From: Prevotella sp. CAG:1320
GTDB lineage: Bacteria; Bacteroidota; Bacteroidia; Bacteroidales; Bacteroidaceae
Direction of reading: 5' to 3'
Assembly: GCA_000435635.1 (NCBI GenBank)
Contig: FR882123.1
Location: forward strand, 1 to 64,000
Length of the DNA: 64,000 nucleotides
Under the pieces are notes generated by a model. That model was given only the letters and a program-made list of their open reading frames with translations, was not told the DNA's origin and searched no databases. The stretch's first letter is position 1. Every line of letters starts with the position of its first letter. Shown piece by piece: positions 9,092 to 18,352 of the stretch. Made by a program: the position numbers and the translations under genes.

Positions 9092-10510
9092 CTAATAAGC
9101 GTTCTTGTCATGATGCACAATGCTGAAGGCTGTCTTGGCGATAATGCGCAAGTCGAGCCAGAAACTCCAGTTCTCGATGTACCAGATGTCTCTGCGGATG
9201 CGCTCTTCCATTTGCCATAGCTCTTTGGTCTCGCCGCGATAACCCGTCACTTGCGCCCAACCCGTGATGCCTGGCTTAGCGAAATGACGCACCATATACT
9301 TATCTATCAACTCTGAGTATAGCTTAGTATGGTAAAGCATGTGAGGCCTTGGCCCTACGATGCTCATGTCTCCCTTCAACACGTTGAAGAACTGGGGGAA
9401 CTCATCTATGTTGGCCTTGCGCATGAAATTGCCGAACTTAAACTTTCTGGGGTCTTTTTCCGTGGCCTGCACCGTGTCGCTGTCTTTATTGACATGCATG
9501 GAGCGGAACTTCAGGCAATAGAACACCTTGCCGTCTATGCCCGTGCGCTGTTGGCGGAAGAAGATGGGGCCAGGGCTTTGCAGTTTGATGATCAAGGCGA
9601 TAATAGGAATGAAAGGTAGCATGCATATGCAGGCGATGCCACTGACAAAAATGTCGAACAACCTTTTCACCAACCTGTTCTCCCAATAGGCCAGGGGCTC
9701 TGTGCGGGGCACGAATACCGTGGTGTCAAACATTTGGCTAGGCTTGAGTGACAGACGGGTGGTTCCAAACTGGCGGGGAACGTAGTGGAAGCGGATGACA
9801 TTCATGTTGCAGAAACGCATCAACTTCAATATGTAATCGGAGTCTGTGTGGGAAATGCTGCAATACACCTCATCCACTTTCATGTTCTCTCCCGAGGCGG
9901 TGAAGTCCATGTCCAGATTCATGATTTTGTCTAGGCGGTCTCGTGTGCCTAGATATTTCAAATCCTTGGGACAATCGGGTATCTCATGGTTGGCGAAGTA
10001 TCCCAGTACACGATAACCATTGCTCATGTCATCTACCATCTTGTTATATATCAAGAGGTTGGCCAAGTCACTGCCTACGAAGAGCACGTTGTGGGCGTTG
10101 TATCCTTTCTTGCGAAGCATGCTGATGAAACTTTTCTCCGCCACGCGGGAAAGGAAAAGCGCCGCGAAGAGCAGCACGCCAAAACACAACCCCTTGTTGA
10201 AGAACTTGTCCGCGTCTGTGAAAAAGTGGACAAATACTAATGTGCAGGCCGTTTGCGTCAGGCAAAGGCTAAGTGTTCGCACAAATATTTTCTCAAGCTT
10301 TACGCTTCGCAAGTAAATGATGCTGGAGAAAAAATATTGCGCCACGAGCATGGCCGCGTTGACGATGAAATATATCATCTTCACGTTGAGGCCAACGGGC
10401 AATATGGAGGGGCAAGCAAGCAGGATGACGGTCAATAAGATATTGGCAATCACCATGTCGCTCAGGAATACGGCTCTCTTGATAAGTTCTGTCCCGTTGT
10501 TATGTTTCAT
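9092..10510 (-). CDS. Polyprenyl glycosylphosphotransferase (WcaJ/undecaprenyl-phosphate glucose phosphotransferase type)
   Basis: A 472-residue protein with N-terminal membrane helices, a nucleotide-binding-like middle region and a C-terminal bacterial sugar transferase domain (~280-472). The conserved motifs are [32 protein letters not shown] and SIVGPRP. It loads the first sugar phosphate onto undecaprenyl phosphate to begin repeat-unit synthesis. I chose the ATG at 10510 because the upstream in-frame ATG at 10540 overlaps the -7 promoter element at 10538-10545 and so could not be on the transcript. It is the first gene of the minus-strand exopolysaccharide operon. Confidence 0.88.
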   Translation of the reverse strand: MKHNNGTELIKRAVFLSDMVIANILLTVILLACPSILPVGLNVKMIYFIVNAAMLVAQYFFSSIIYLRSVKLEKIFVRTLSLCLTQTACTLVFVHFFTDADKFFNKGLCFGVLLFAALFLSRVAEKSFISMLRKKGYNAHNVLFVGSDLANLLIYNKMVDDMSNGYRVLGYFANHEIPDCPKDLKYLGTRDRLDKIMNLDMDFTASGENMKVDEVYCSISHTDSDYILKLMRFCNMNVIRFHYVPRQFGTTRLSLKPSQMFDTTVFVPRTEPLAYWENRLVKRLFDIFVSGIACICMLPFIPIIALIIKLQSPGPIFFRQQRTGIDGKVFYCLKFRSMHVNKDSDTVQATEKDPRKFKFGNFMRKANIDEFPQFFNVLKGDMSIVGPRPHMLYHTKLYSELIDKYMVRHFAKPGITGWAQVTGYRGETKELWQMEERIRRDIWYIENWSFWLDLRIIAKTAFSIVHHDKNAY

Positions 10511-10537
10511 CTTTTTGCTAATTGCGATAACGATATG

Positions 10538-10545
10538 CAAAGGTA
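10538..10545 (-). promoter_or_regulatory. -7 promoter element of the exopolysaccharide operon
   Basis: TACCTTTG on the minus strand, 27 bp upstream of the ATG at 10510. The upstream region is T-rich at the -33 distance but lacks a clean TTTG. Confidence 0.65.
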
Positions 10546-10813
10546 GTGTTTTTTTGATAACTAGGAAAAATTATAGGGAAAAATATAATCTAGTGGTTAA
10601 GATGGGAACTACTTTGTTCGCTTATTCCCCTTCTCCGATAAATAACCGAATGAGGTTGTCCCCTGTATGTGGGCATACATATTTGAAAGGTTTTGACGTG
10701 ATTATTGCTTCGTGGAATTGTGGTTGCTTTTTTGTTTTTTGAATCTTTATGCGGAAAACTTCTCACGCAACTCTCGCTGTCTATGCGCCCTTATAGGTTT
10801 TTCCCCTGATTTC
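10546..10813. other. Intergenic region with no recognised feature
   Basis: About 270 bp between divergent transcription units. I found no RNA gene, repeat array or plausible protein here. Confidence 0.5.
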
Positions 10814-10844
10814 TTGGCGGATTGGCAAAATTGTCGTAACTTTG
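10814..10844 (+). promoter_or_regulatory. Promoter of the conserved hypothetical gene
   Basis: TTGG at 10814-10817 and TAACTTTG at 10837-10844 have a 19-bp spacer. The start codon is 40 bp downstream at 10885. Confidence 0.6.
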
Positions 10845-10884
10845 CCACTCAATTAATTAACATTACAATATTGATTTTACGATA

Positions 10885-11520
10885 ATGGGTATTTTTTCAA
10901 AATTGTTTGGTCGGAAGGAGCCTGCCCAGCGAGTGGGTGGTATGGAAGACTTCATGACTTTAGTGAGAGTTTATTTCCAGGCGGCTTTGGCATCCCAGTT
11001 GGGCATTACCAACTTGGCCATGTTGCCAGATTTGCGCGTGTTCAAGGCCACGATGCGCGTGCCCACGGTCAATAATAAGTTGGGAGTGGGGGAGAAGACT
11101 CACGTCAAGAAGATGATGAAAGACATTTATGGCACAGATGATAGTTTCTTCAAGGAAATAGACCGTAGCATCCATGGTAATTGCCGTAAGATGCAGGACA
11201 TAAACGTCTATCTTGTGCAGTTCCAAGGCTTTTCCCAGGATCTCATGATGCTGGTAGGTAACTTGATGAAATTCAAGTTGCGCCTGCCAGGTTTCATGCA
11301 TAAGGCTCTTTATACCATGACCGAGAAGACCGTGGGCGATATTTTCAACAAGAATGACTATCGTGACGCGGGCGTGATGAAAACCGTGCTCCAGATAAGG
11401 AAATACAATATGCGCTTGGGCTTTAGCCAGAAGTGGGTCACCGATTTTGTTTACCAAGTGGTGATGCTGGCTAAGAAAGAGCCGCGTCCTGCCGAGGAGG
11501 AGAGCGAGAAGAAGAAATAA
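10885..11520 (+). CDS. Conserved hypothetical protein of Bacteroidota
   Basis: A 211-residue soluble protein with no signal peptide or membrane segment. It begins MGIFSKLFGRKE, is helical and basic in the middle, and ends in an acidic/lysine-rich tail (EEESEKKK). I do not recognise a named domain. It has its own promoter and precedes the zapB-like/zapA/rny group, with another promoter between them, so co-function with cell division genes is only suggested by position. The start ATG is the only sensible one, 40 bp after the -7 element. Confidence 0.75.
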   Translation: MGIFSKLFGRKEPAQRVGGMEDFMTLVRVYFQAALASQLGITNLAMLPDLRVFKATMRVPTVNNKLGVGEKTHVKKMMKDIYGTDDSFFKEIDRSIHGNCRKMQDINVYLVQFQGFSQDLMMLVGNLMKFKLRLPGFMHKALYTMTEKTVGDIFNKNDYRDAGVMKTVLQIRKYNMRLGFSQKWVTDFVYQVVMLAKKEPRPAEEESEKKK

Positions 11521-11577
11521 CGCCGCTCTTTGAGAGGGGCAAATTTATGGTGATGTGACAAAAACTTAACGTGAAAT

Positions 11578-11608
11578 TTTGTTTTGTCAGGAAATTATCT
11601 TAAATTTG
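11578..11608 (+). promoter_or_regulatory. Promoter of the zapA operon
   Basis: TTTG at 11578-11581 and TAAATTTG at 11601-11608 with a 19-bp spacer, ending 19 bp before the ATG at 11628. Confidence 0.7.
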
Positions 11609-11627
11609 TACCCAAATTGTCATTGTC

Positions 11628-11921
11628 ATGGACGCGACCGAGAAAATCATCAATACGTTTGCCACTCGCGTAAGGGGGATGATTCTCCATTACCAGGAGC
11701 TGCGGAAAGAGAAGCAAGAGCTTCAGCGGATGGTAAGCGAGCGTGACACTCGCATAAGTGAGTTGGAAGCGCAATTGAGGCAAGCTCGCAATGACTATGA
11801 CAGCCTGAAGATGGCCAGGATGGTGGAAATCTCCGATGGCGACATGGAGACCGCGAAGAAAAGACTGGCCAAACTCATCAGGGACGTGAACAAGTGTATT
11901 ACGCTACTGAGCAACAAGTGA
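11628..11921 (+). CDS. Small coiled-coil protein upstream of zapA
   Basis: A 97-residue protein that is almost entirely helical. Residues ~15-65 show heptad spacing typical of a coiled coil (ELRKEKQELQRMVSERD). The C-terminal part ends DVNKCITLLSNK, a motif shared by short proteins encoded immediately before zapA in Bacteroidales. It ends 7 bp before zapA. I infer a partner of ZapA or the divisome by size, fold and position, analogous to ZapB, but sequence homology to ZapB cannot be claimed from inspection. Confidence 0.75.
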   Translation: MDATEKIINTFATRVRGMILHYQELRKEKQELQRMVSERDTRISELEAQLRQARNDYDSLKMARMVEISDGDMETAKKRLAKLIRDVNKCITLLSNK

Positions 11922-11928
11922 CACAGCG

Positions 11929-12240
11929 ATGGGCGGAGACAACTACGAGAAATTACATATTAGGCTTAACGTATACGATACCGTCATCTCGGTGAATATC
12001 AACCGGGAAGATGAAGAGTATTATCGTAAGGCCGAAAAGCTTATCACCACCGTGGTCAATTCTTACGCGTCTGTTTATAAAGGCAGGAAGAGTGAGAAGG
12101 AGATATTATACATGGCGTTGATAGACATAGCCTTACGTTACCAAAAGGAGGCCGCACGCAACGATACCCTCCCTTATAGTGATATTCTCGGTCAATTGAC
12201 TTCCGAAATCGAGGATGCCTTGAAAGGTAAAAACGACTAG
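11929..12240 (+). CDS. zapA: Cell division protein ZapA
   Basis: A 103-residue protein matching ZapA in length and layout. It has an N-terminal beta region (KLHIRLNVYDTVISVNI), a conserved EEYYRKAEKLI helix start and a long C-terminal helix for dimer and tetramer formation (YMALIDIALRYQKEA). ZapA bundles FtsZ filaments at the division site. It lies 7 bp after the small coiled-coil gene and is followed by the candidate 6S RNA interval and then rny, the usual order for the group. Confidence 0.88.
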   Translation: MGGDNYEKLHIRLNVYDTVISVNINREDEEYYRKAEKLITTVVNSYASVYKGRKSEKEILYMALIDIALRYQKEAARNDTLPYSDILGQLTSEIEDALKGKND

Positions 12241-12249
12241 TTGGACGCT

Positions 12250-12378
12250 ATTTCCGCGTTCAATCACTCGGTATTGACCTTTTCACGCTTGGCATGGCAA
12301 GTGAGTTTTCTTTGAAACCGCTTTGTCAAAATGTTCATTTCCATGAGGGAAAGCAGGCTTTGAGACGGAGAATATGAC
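12250..12378 (+). ncRNA. ssrS: Candidate 6S RNA (ssrS) between zapA and rny
   Basis: The 161-bp gap after zapA folds plausibly as a long interrupted hairpin. A left strand near 12250-12262 (TTTCCGCGTTCAA) pairs with a right strand near 12357-12373 (TTTGAG and CGGAGAA), and there is an apical stem around 12285-12306 (CTTG/CAAG). 6S RNA lies next to zapA in gammaproteobacteria and, as I recall, also between zapA and rny in Bacteroidales. The ends are approximate, and I cannot confirm the open-complex mimic by eye. Confidence 0.45.
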
Positions 12379-12401
12379 TTTTAATACTTAATTACATATA
12401 T

Positions 12402-13937
12402 ATGATAGCAACTATAATAGTGGGAGCCTTGATGCTTGTCATAGGTGGCGTCTTGGGCTTCGTCATTTTCCGGTACGTGATTACCAGAAAATACCAACAG
12501 ACACTGGAAGCGGCTGATAAAGAGGCCGAAGTGATAAAAGAAAAGAAACTGCTGGAAGTGAAAGAGAAATTCTTGAACAAGAAGGCGGAACTGGAAAAGG
12601 AGGTGCAGCAGCGCAACGCCCGCATACAGCAAGGCGAAAACAAGCTGAAGCAGCGTGAGTTATCACTCAACCAAAGACAAGAGGAATTGGGCCGTCGAAA
12701 GCAAGAGCTGGAGCAAGGTCAGTTGCGTGTGGAGAACGAGAAAAAGTTGCTTGCTGTCAAGCAACAAGAGCTGGAGAAGATGCAGAAGCAAGAGCAAGCC
12801 AAACTGGAGAAGATATCTGGATTGAGTGCCGAGGAAGCTCGCCAACGCTTGGTGGAAAGTCTGAAAGACCAGGCCAAGTTGGATGCCGCCAGCTACGTGA
12901 ACGAAATCATGGAGGAAGCTAAGCTTAACGCCAACCAGCAAGCCAAGAAAATCGTGATACAGACCATACAGCGAGTGGCTACTGAAACCGCTATCGAGAA
13001 CTCCGTGAGCGTGTTCCATATTGACAATGATGAGGTGAAAGGACGTATCATTGGTAGGGAAGGACGTAATATACGTGCTTTGGAGGCGGCCGCAGGCGTA
13101 GAGATAGTGGTGGACGACACTCCTGAAGCTATCGTGATATCCGCCTTTGATCCTATTCGGCGAGAGGTTTGCCGATTGGCATTGCATCAGCTGGTGGCTG
13201 ATGGGCGTATACATCCCGCCCGCATTGAAGAAGTAGTGGCCAAGGTGAAGAAGCAACTGGACAATGAGGTGATAGAGACAGGTAAGCGCACCGCCATAGA
13301 CTTGGGCATTCATGGGCTTCATCCTGAGTTGATACGAATCATAGGCAAGATGAAGTATCGCTCCTCTTATGGACAGAACCTGTTGCAGCACGCTAGGGAA
13401 ACCGCTAATCTTTGCGCGGTGATGGCCAGCGAGTTGGGACTCAATCCCAAGAAGGCCAAACGAGCTGGCTTATTGCATGATATCGGCAAAGTGCCCGATG
13501 AGGAGAGCGAGTTGCCCCACGCGCTTTATGGTGCCAAGATAGCAGAGAAGTATAAGGAGAAGCCTGATATCTGCAACGCAATAGGCGCTCACCATGACGA
13601 GATGGAGATGACAACCTTGTTGGCGCCTATCGTACAGGTATGTGACGCTATATCGGGTGCCCGTCCAGGTGCGCGCCGCGAGATTGTGGAAGCTTATATC
13701 AAGCGACTCAACGATTTGGAGGCTATTGCCATGAGCTATCCTGGCGTGACAAAAACCTATGCTATCCAAGCTGGTCGTGAGTTGCGCGTTATCGTAGGCG
13801 CGGACAAGATGGACGATGCCGAATCAGAGAAGCTTTCTGGCGAGATAGCCACCAAGATACAAAACGAGATGACCTATCCTGGCCAGGTGAAGATTACCGT
13901 TATCCGTGAGATAAGGTCAGTGGCCTACGCAAAGTAG
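12402..13937 (+). CDS. rny: Ribonuclease Y
   Basis: A 511-residue protein with the full RNase Y layout. It has an N-terminal membrane helix (~3-24), a long charged coiled coil (~28-180), a KH RNA-binding domain (~205-270, [12 protein letters not shown]) and an HD phosphohydrolase domain with LLHDIGK at ~356-362. It is a membrane-anchored endoribonuclease that starts mRNA decay. The ATG at 12402 places the membrane helix at the very N-terminus. A strong terminator follows. No nearby promoter was found, so transcription probably comes from the zapA promoter or the 6S interval. Confidence 0.95.
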   Translation: MIATIIVGALMLVIGGVLGFVIFRYVITRKYQQTLEAADKEAEVIKEKKLLEVKEKFLNKKAELEKEVQQRNARIQQGENKLKQRELSLNQRQEELGRRKQELEQGQLRVENEKKLLAVKQQELEKMQKQEQAKLEKISGLSAEEARQRLVESLKDQAKLDAASYVNEIMEEAKLNANQQAKKIVIQTIQRVATETAIENSVSVFHIDNDEVKGRIIGREGRNIRALEAAAGVEIVVDDTPEAIVISAFDPIRREVCRLALHQLVADGRIHPARIEEVVAKVKKQLDNEVIETGKRTAIDLGIHGLHPELIRIIGKMKYRSSYGQNLLQHARETANLCAVMASELGLNPKKAKRAGLLHDIGKVPDEESELPHALYGAKIAEKYKEKPDICNAIGAHHDEMEMTTLLAPIVQVCDAISGARPGARREIVEAYIKRLNDLEAIAMSYPGVTKTYAIQAGRELRVIVGADKMDDAESEKLSGEIATKIQNEMTYPGQVKITVIREIRSVAYAK

Positions 13938-13988
13938 GACGTGGATACCGCTAGTTGTTTTCATAAGTTAAAAAGTTTGGCAATAGAT

Positions 13989-14032
13989 CAAGGGGACATC
14001 GTCTTATGGCGGTGTCCCCTTACTTCTTTTCC
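13989..14032 (+). terminator. Terminator after rny
   Basis: A 12-bp stem (AAGGGGACATCG at 13990-14001 with CGGTGTCCCCTT at 14010-14021, one wobble) is followed by a T-rich stretch. Confidence 0.8.
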
Positions 14033-14152
14033 CGTTTAGAGTGTCACGGGTAATTATTTATAGGTATTGTTCCGTTTCGTTTTTCGTTATTCTTGTTCGA
14101 ACGAATGGGGAAATACCTATTTGTGATGATTGCGAGTTTCCAGAAAATAAAC

Positions 14153-14160
14153 TAAATTTG
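14153..14160 (+). promoter_or_regulatory. -7 element of the hemerythrin-LuxR gene
   Basis: TAAATTTG ends 14 bp before the ATG at 14175. ATTG at 14129-14132 is a weak -33 with a 20-bp spacer. Confidence 0.6.
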
Positions 14161-14174
14161 CAACCGATATCGAT

Positions 14175-15152
14175 ATGAATCAACGTTGGGAAAAGATGAA
14201 GAACCAAAAGATGTATGAGCCGGATGACAAAATGATCAATATCATCCAGGACAATTACAACACCTTGCTGAGCCTGGGTTGCTTTGGCATTAACCTGGGG
14301 TTTGGCGACAAGACGGTAAGGGAGGTCTGTGAGGAGCAACAGGTAGATACATACACCTTCCTCGCCATAGTGAACTTCACTATCAATGGCTATCGCGAAT
14401 ATGATGACGCGGCTCAATTGAGTATTCCCACTTTGGTTCAATACTTAAGTGCCGCCCATGTCTACTTCCTCGATTTCCAGCTGCCTCGTATCCGTAGGGA
14501 ACTGGTTGCCTCGTTAGACCAAAGCGATAACTTGGCCCGGCTTATCTTGAAGCTATATGACGAGTATGCCCGTGCGTTGACCAATCACATGAGATATGAG
14601 GAAAAGACCGTTTTCCCTTATATCCAGGCTTTATTGGATGGCGGACAGCCCACCAATTACGATATAGAGACTTTCTCGAAAAACCATGGTCAAGTTGATC
14701 AAAAGCTAAGAGAGCTGAAGAATATCATCATCAAGTACCTGCCCAGTGACATGCTTCACAACAGCCAACTTTCCACCACGCTTTTCAGCATCTATAACAA
14801 TGAAAAGTGGCTCAACTTACACGAGGAAGTGGAGGACGAGATACTGATACCTGCCATTAGACATCTAGAGCGTAAGCTGAAGCAAGAGGACGTGAGCGCC
14901 AAGATATCGAGCATGATTGGCAAGCGACCCAATGCCGATGAGACTTTGAGTGATAGGGAAAAAGACGTGATAGTGAGTTTGGTGCAAGGCATGACAAACA
15001 AGGAGATTGCAGACCATCTCTTCATCTCTGTCAACACCGTCATCACCCATCGTCGCAATATAGCCCGCAAGTTGCAGATACATTCGCCCGCGGGTTTAAC
15101 CATCTATGCTATTGTTAACAAGTTGGTGGATATTTCGGCCGTGAAGCTTTAG
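14175..15152 (+). CDS. ScdA_N/hemerythrin-domain protein fused to a LuxR-type DNA-binding domain
   Basis: A 325-residue protein with three parts. The first is an N-terminal ScdA_N-like segment (~15-65, LSLGCFGIN). The second is a hemerythrin-like helical domain (~85-230) with candidate di-iron ligands in AAHVYF, TNHMRYEE, KNHGQ and LHEEVEDE. The third is a C-terminal LuxR helix-turn-helix (~255-315, LSDREKDVI, MTNKEIADHLFIS). The layout suggests a one-component transcription regulator that senses oxygen, nitric oxide or iron through a di-iron site. It is monocistronic, with its own -7 element and a terminator. Ligand assignment is by eye and the regulon is unknown. Confidence 0.82.
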   Translation: MNQRWEKMKNQKMYEPDDKMINIIQDNYNTLLSLGCFGINLGFGDKTVREVCEEQQVDTYTFLAIVNFTINGYREYDDAAQLSIPTLVQYLSAAHVYFLDFQLPRIRRELVASLDQSDNLARLILKLYDEYARALTNHMRYEEKTVFPYIQALLDGGQPTNYDIETFSKNHGQVDQKLRELKNIIIKYLPSDMLHNSQLSTTLFSIYNNEKWLNLHEEVEDEILIPAIRHLERKLKQEDVSAKISSMIGKRPNADETLSDREKDVIVSLVQGMTNKEIADHLFISVNTVITHRRNIARKLQIHSPAGLTIYAIVNKLVDISAVKL

Positions 15153-15162
15153 AGGCAAGCGC

Positions 15163-15196
15163 AAATCCCCAAGCGTATCTGCCTGGGGATTTTTGC
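15163..15196. terminator. Bidirectional terminator between convergent genes
   Basis: A 9-bp stem (AAATCCCCA at 15163-15171 with TGGGGATTT at 15184-15192) lies between the plus-strand regulator and the minus-strand phospholipase gene, with T-rich flanks on the plus strand. Confidence 0.75.
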
Positions 15197-15206
15197 CATG
15201 TTTTTT

Positions 15207-16469
15207 CTAAAGGAATGGTGCCAACAGGTTGGCTAACCAGCCTCGGAACTTCTGCCATCCTGTGCGCCACTCGTCCCATTTCTCCTCGGTGAGCAGGAAA
15301 CTGTCTTTTTTCTCTTTGTTGAAGAGCCTGTCCAGCTCTTTTGTGGTACAAGAATCGACGATTACTGCGTTGGCTTCATAGTCCCAGCGCAAGCTGCGGG
15401 CATTGAGGTTGGCGCTACCCACAGTGCATACTTTTCCGTCTACCATAATTACTTTAGTGTGGTGAAAGCCTGGCGTGTACATCCAGATGTCGCATCCAGC
15501 CTTCATTAGTTTATGGGCATTATAGAAGCCGCAGTCGGGTGTTAAGGGAATATCGCTGCGAGTGCTCAGCATGATTTCCACTTTTACGCCTCTTTTGGCG
15601 GCTTTTTTGAGTGCTTTTTTCAGTTTGGGGCTGAGCGTGAAGTACGGGTTAATGATTTTTATGCTGTCTTCTGCGCTATTGATAGCACCTAGGTAAAAAG
15701 TGCGTATAATATCATTGGTGGTACGAGGCTCTCGGTTGATGATGCCCACCATCTTGTGGTAAGCGGTGCGTGTGGTATCTGGTTTTAATCCTTGAAAATA
15801 GTCTTTCCTTTTAGCCCGATAGTATTGCGCCCCATACACGTTTTGCTTGCTCACCTTGTTCCACATCTTTAGGAAGATACGTTGCAGGGTGTTCACTTCG
15901 TCTCCGTCTATGCGGCAGTGCATGTCGTTCCAGCTACCCACCACTTCGGTGCCTTTGATATAGTAATCGGCTATATTCATGCCACCTGTGTAAGCTATCT
16001 GTCCGTCAATGACCACTATCTTGCGGTGGTCTCGATTGAAGATGTCATCAAACCACGGAAACTCCACGGGATTGAATTCGTAAATCTCAATTCCTTGTTC
16101 CCTGATTTGTTCGATATGTCTTTTTTTCAGGGGTTGATTGTTGGAGACATTGCCAAATCCATCGAAGAGTATTCTCACCTCCACGCTGTCTTTTACTTTC
16201 TCCGCCAATAAAGTGATCAGTTCCTTGTTGATGGAGTCATTGCGGAAATTGAAATACTCCATATGGATGCTTTTGCGCGCTTGGTGTATGGCCGTAAAGA
16301 GGTCGTCGAACTTCTCCTGGCCATTCATCAGCAATACCACGGAGTTGTTATGTGAGAAATGGATGCCCTTCTCTCTTAGCTGTCGCACAATCGCGCTATC
16401 CGCCTGCGCACTTGCCGTCAGGATGGTGGAAAACCATAGAATAAAAGCCAGCAGTATACGTATTCCCAT
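15207..16469 (-). CDS. Phospholipase D-family protein (cardiolipin synthase-like)
   Basis: A 420-residue protein with an N-terminal signal peptide (cleavage near ASAQA) and two PLD domains, each with an HKD motif: HRKIVVIDG at ~145 and HTKVIMVDG at ~335, followed by GSANLN. Secreted PLD-family proteins of this size include cardiolipin synthases and phosphodiesterases. I cannot decide the substrate. It starts 3 bp after the kdsD stop codon, so it is the third gene of a kdsA-kdsD-PLD operon. That placement hints at an envelope lipid role. Confidence 0.85.
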   Translation of the reverse strand: MGIRILLAFILWFSTILTASAQADSAIVRQLREKGIHFSHNNSVVLLMNGQEKFDDLFTAIHQARKSIHMEYFNFRNDSINKELITLLAEKVKDSVEVRILFDGFGNVSNNQPLKKRHIEQIREQGIEIYEFNPVEFPWFDDIFNRDHRKIVVIDGQIAYTGGMNIADYYIKGTEVVGSWNDMHCRIDGDEVNTLQRIFLKMWNKVSKQNVYGAQYYRAKRKDYFQGLKPDTTRTAYHKMVGIINREPRTTNDIIRTFYLGAINSAEDSIKIINPYFTLSPKLKKALKKAAKRGVKVEIMLSTRSDIPLTPDCGFYNAHKLMKAGCDIWMYTPGFHHTKVIMVDGKVCTVGSANLNARSLRWDYEANAVIVDSCTTKELDRLFNKEKKDSFLLTEEKWDEWRTGWQKFRGWLANLLAPFL

Positions 16470-16472
16470 GGT

Positions 16473-17444
16473 TTAGTTCATCAGTGACGCTCTGTAACTA
16501 TCCACGATGCCCAGCAGACGTTTGTCGTTATCCACCACCAGCACGGTGTGTATCTTGTAGGTGTGCATGATGTGCTGTATCTCGCTGATTTTGGTGTTGG
16601 GGCTTACCAGTTTGGGCTCACGGGTCATGATGTCGCTTACGGTTTTGTTGAAGAAGTCGGCTTGCCATTTTTCCATGGCCCTGCGAATGTCGCCGTCGGT
16701 GATGAGGCCTACCACTTTACCGTCTTCCAGCGACACGCCCAGTCCTAGCTTGCCCTTGCTCACGTGGATGATAGCCTCGCCCAGGTGCATATCCTGCGGT
16801 ATGACAGGCAATTCCTCTGTGCGCATCACGTCTTCGGCGGTGGTGAGCAGCCTTCTGCCTAGTTCTCCGCCAGGATGAAACTGTGCGAAATCCCTGGGCT
16901 TAAAGTGTCTCACCTGCATCAGCGTCATGGCCAACGCGTCGCCCATGGCTAGCATGGCGGTGGTGCTGCTTGTAGGGGCAAGGTTGAGCGGGCAGGCCTC
17001 TTTTTTCACTTTCACCTTGATATGGCAATTGGAGTATTTGGCCAAAAGGGAGTGCTCGTTACCGCTCATGCCGATGACGGGGACGTTCATGTGTAACACC
17101 ATGGGGATGAAGCGCAGCAGTTCGTCCGTCTGGCCAGAGTTGCTGAGTGCCAGCACTACGTCATCGCTAGTCATCACGCCAAGGTCGCCATGGTAAACGT
17201 CTAGTGGATTGATGAAAAAGGCGGGCGTTCCCGTGGAAGATAGCGTCGCGGCGATTTTCGCCCCGATATGGCCACTCTTACCCACGCCCGTGACAATGAC
17301 CTTTCCGCGGCATTCTATCATCATCTCTACGGCTTTCACGAAGTTGTCGTCTATCTGCGGTATTAAGTCGAGCAAAGCCTCGGCTTCGTCCTTGATGCAT
17401 TGCTCGCCGTATTTTTTTACGTTTTCGAACTTGTTGTCGCTCAT
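16473..17444 (-). CDS. kdsD: D-arabinose-5-phosphate isomerase (KpsF/GutQ family)
   Basis: A 323-residue protein with an N-terminal SIS sugar-isomerase domain (~40-170, GVGKSGHIGAK) and two C-terminal CBS domains (~205-323), the standard KdsD layout and length. It converts ribulose-5-phosphate to arabinose-5-phosphate, the precursor used by KdsA to build the Kdo core sugar of LPS. Its start codon overlaps the kdsA stop by 4 bp (17441-17444), a classical translational coupling. Because it sits beside kdsA, I prefer the Kdo pathway over the GutQ role in sugar-alcohol metabolism. Confidence 0.92.
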   Translation of the reverse strand: MSDNKFENVKKYGEQCIKDEAEALLDLIPQIDDNFVKAVEMMIECRGKVIVTGVGKSGHIGAKIAATLSSTGTPAFFINPLDVYHGDLGVMTSDDVVLALSNSGQTDELLRFIPMVLHMNVPVIGMSGNEHSLLAKYSNCHIKVKVKKEACPLNLAPTSSTTAMLAMGDALAMTLMQVRHFKPRDFAQFHPGGELGRRLLTTAEDVMRTEELPVIPQDMHLGEAIIHVSKGKLGLGVSLEDGKVVGLITDGDIRRAMEKWQADFFNKTVSDIMTREPKLVSPNTKISEIQHIMHTYKIHTVLVVDNDKRLLGIVDSYRASLMN

Positions 17445-18196
17445 GATATCAGTTGTTCCACTAATTTTTGTAATTTGTCAAGTTCCAGCATATTGGCGGC
17501 ATCGCTCAGTCCCTTGTCTGGGTCGGGGTGTACCTCGAAGAAGTATCCCGTGGCTCCAAAGGCTTTCGCCGCCATGGCCATGGCGGGCACGAACTTGCGA
17601 TCGCCTACGGTTTTGCCGTCTCCCGCACTGGGCCGCTGTACGCTGTGCGTGCAGTCCATGATTACCCTTGGCACAATGTCCAGCATGTCAGGAATATTGC
17701 GGAAGTCCACCACCAAGTTGTTATAGCCAAAGCAGTTGCCCCGTTCGGTGAGCCAGACTTCTTTGGCTCCGCTCATCAACGCTTTTTCCACAGGATAGCG
17801 CATATCCCTTCCGCTCAAGAATTGCGCCTTTTTGATATTCACCACCTTGCCAGTCTTGGCGGCGGAGACCAATAAATCGGTCTGCCGGCAGAGGAAGGCG
17901 GGTATCTGGAGAACGTCGCAAACCTCGCCAGCGGCTTCCGCCTGCCAACTTTCGTGGATATCTGTGGTCACGCGCAACTGGTATCGCCGTTTGATGTCCG
18001 CCAGCATGGAGAGGCCTTTCTCCAGTCCTGGGCCGCGGAAGGAGTTGAGAGATGTGCGGTTGGCCTTGTCGAAGGAGGCCTTGAAGATGATATCAACGTT
18101 CAGCAGATTATTGATGCGAACGAGTTCTTTGGCCACGGTGTCAAGCAGTTCTTCGCTTTCTATCACGCAAGGGCCAGCTATCAGTATGGGTTTCAT
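17441..18196 (-). CDS. kdsA: 3-deoxy-8-phosphooctulonate (Kdo-8-P) synthase
   Basis: A 251-residue DAHP/Kdo8P synthase-family enzyme, slightly shorter than the usual 270-285 residues. Motifs are IAGPCVIES at the N-terminus, FKASFDKANRTS, and the C-terminal EVHPDPDKGLSDAANML. It condenses arabinose-5-phosphate with phosphoenolpyruvate. First gene of the operon with kdsD and a PLD-family gene. A -7 TATCTTTG element lies 30 bp upstream of the ATG. The shortness is spread across loops, with the key motifs intact. Confidence 0.93.
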   Translation of the reverse strand: MKPILIAGPCVIESEELLDTVAKELVRINNLLNVDIIFKASFDKANRTSLNSFRGPGLEKGLSMLADIKRRYQLRVTTDIHESWQAEAAGEVCDVLQIPAFLCRQTDLLVSAAKTGKVVNIKKAQFLSGRDMRYPVEKALMSGAKEVWLTERGNCFGYNNLVVDFRNIPDMLDIVPRVIMDCTHSVQRPSAGDGKTVGDRKFVPAMAMAAKAFGATGYFFEVHPDPDKGLSDAANMLELDKLQKLVEQLIS

Positions 18197-18226
18197 ATTT
18201 TGTTTACGGTTTCAGTTCCGGCGGTG

Positions 18227-18234
18227 CAAAGATA
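18227..18234 (-). promoter_or_regulatory. -7 promoter element of the kdsA operon
   Basis: TATCTTTG on the minus strand, 30 bp upstream of the kdsA ATG at 18196. Confidence 0.6.
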
Positions 18235-18319
18235 CAGAAAAGTTGAGAAAACTGAGAATGCCTTTTGAGTATTTTTGCATAAAAACGCCATTTATGGGCT
18301 TTTTCACGGAAATAATTGC

Positions 18320-18327
18320 TACTTTTG
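18320..18327 (+). promoter_or_regulatory. -7 promoter element of the sugar-kinase gene
   Basis: TACTTTTG on the plus strand, 25 bp upstream of the ATG at 18353. The -33 region is T-rich but not consensus. Confidence 0.55.
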
Positions 18328-18352
18328 CTGACAATTTAAACTGTAAGGATAT

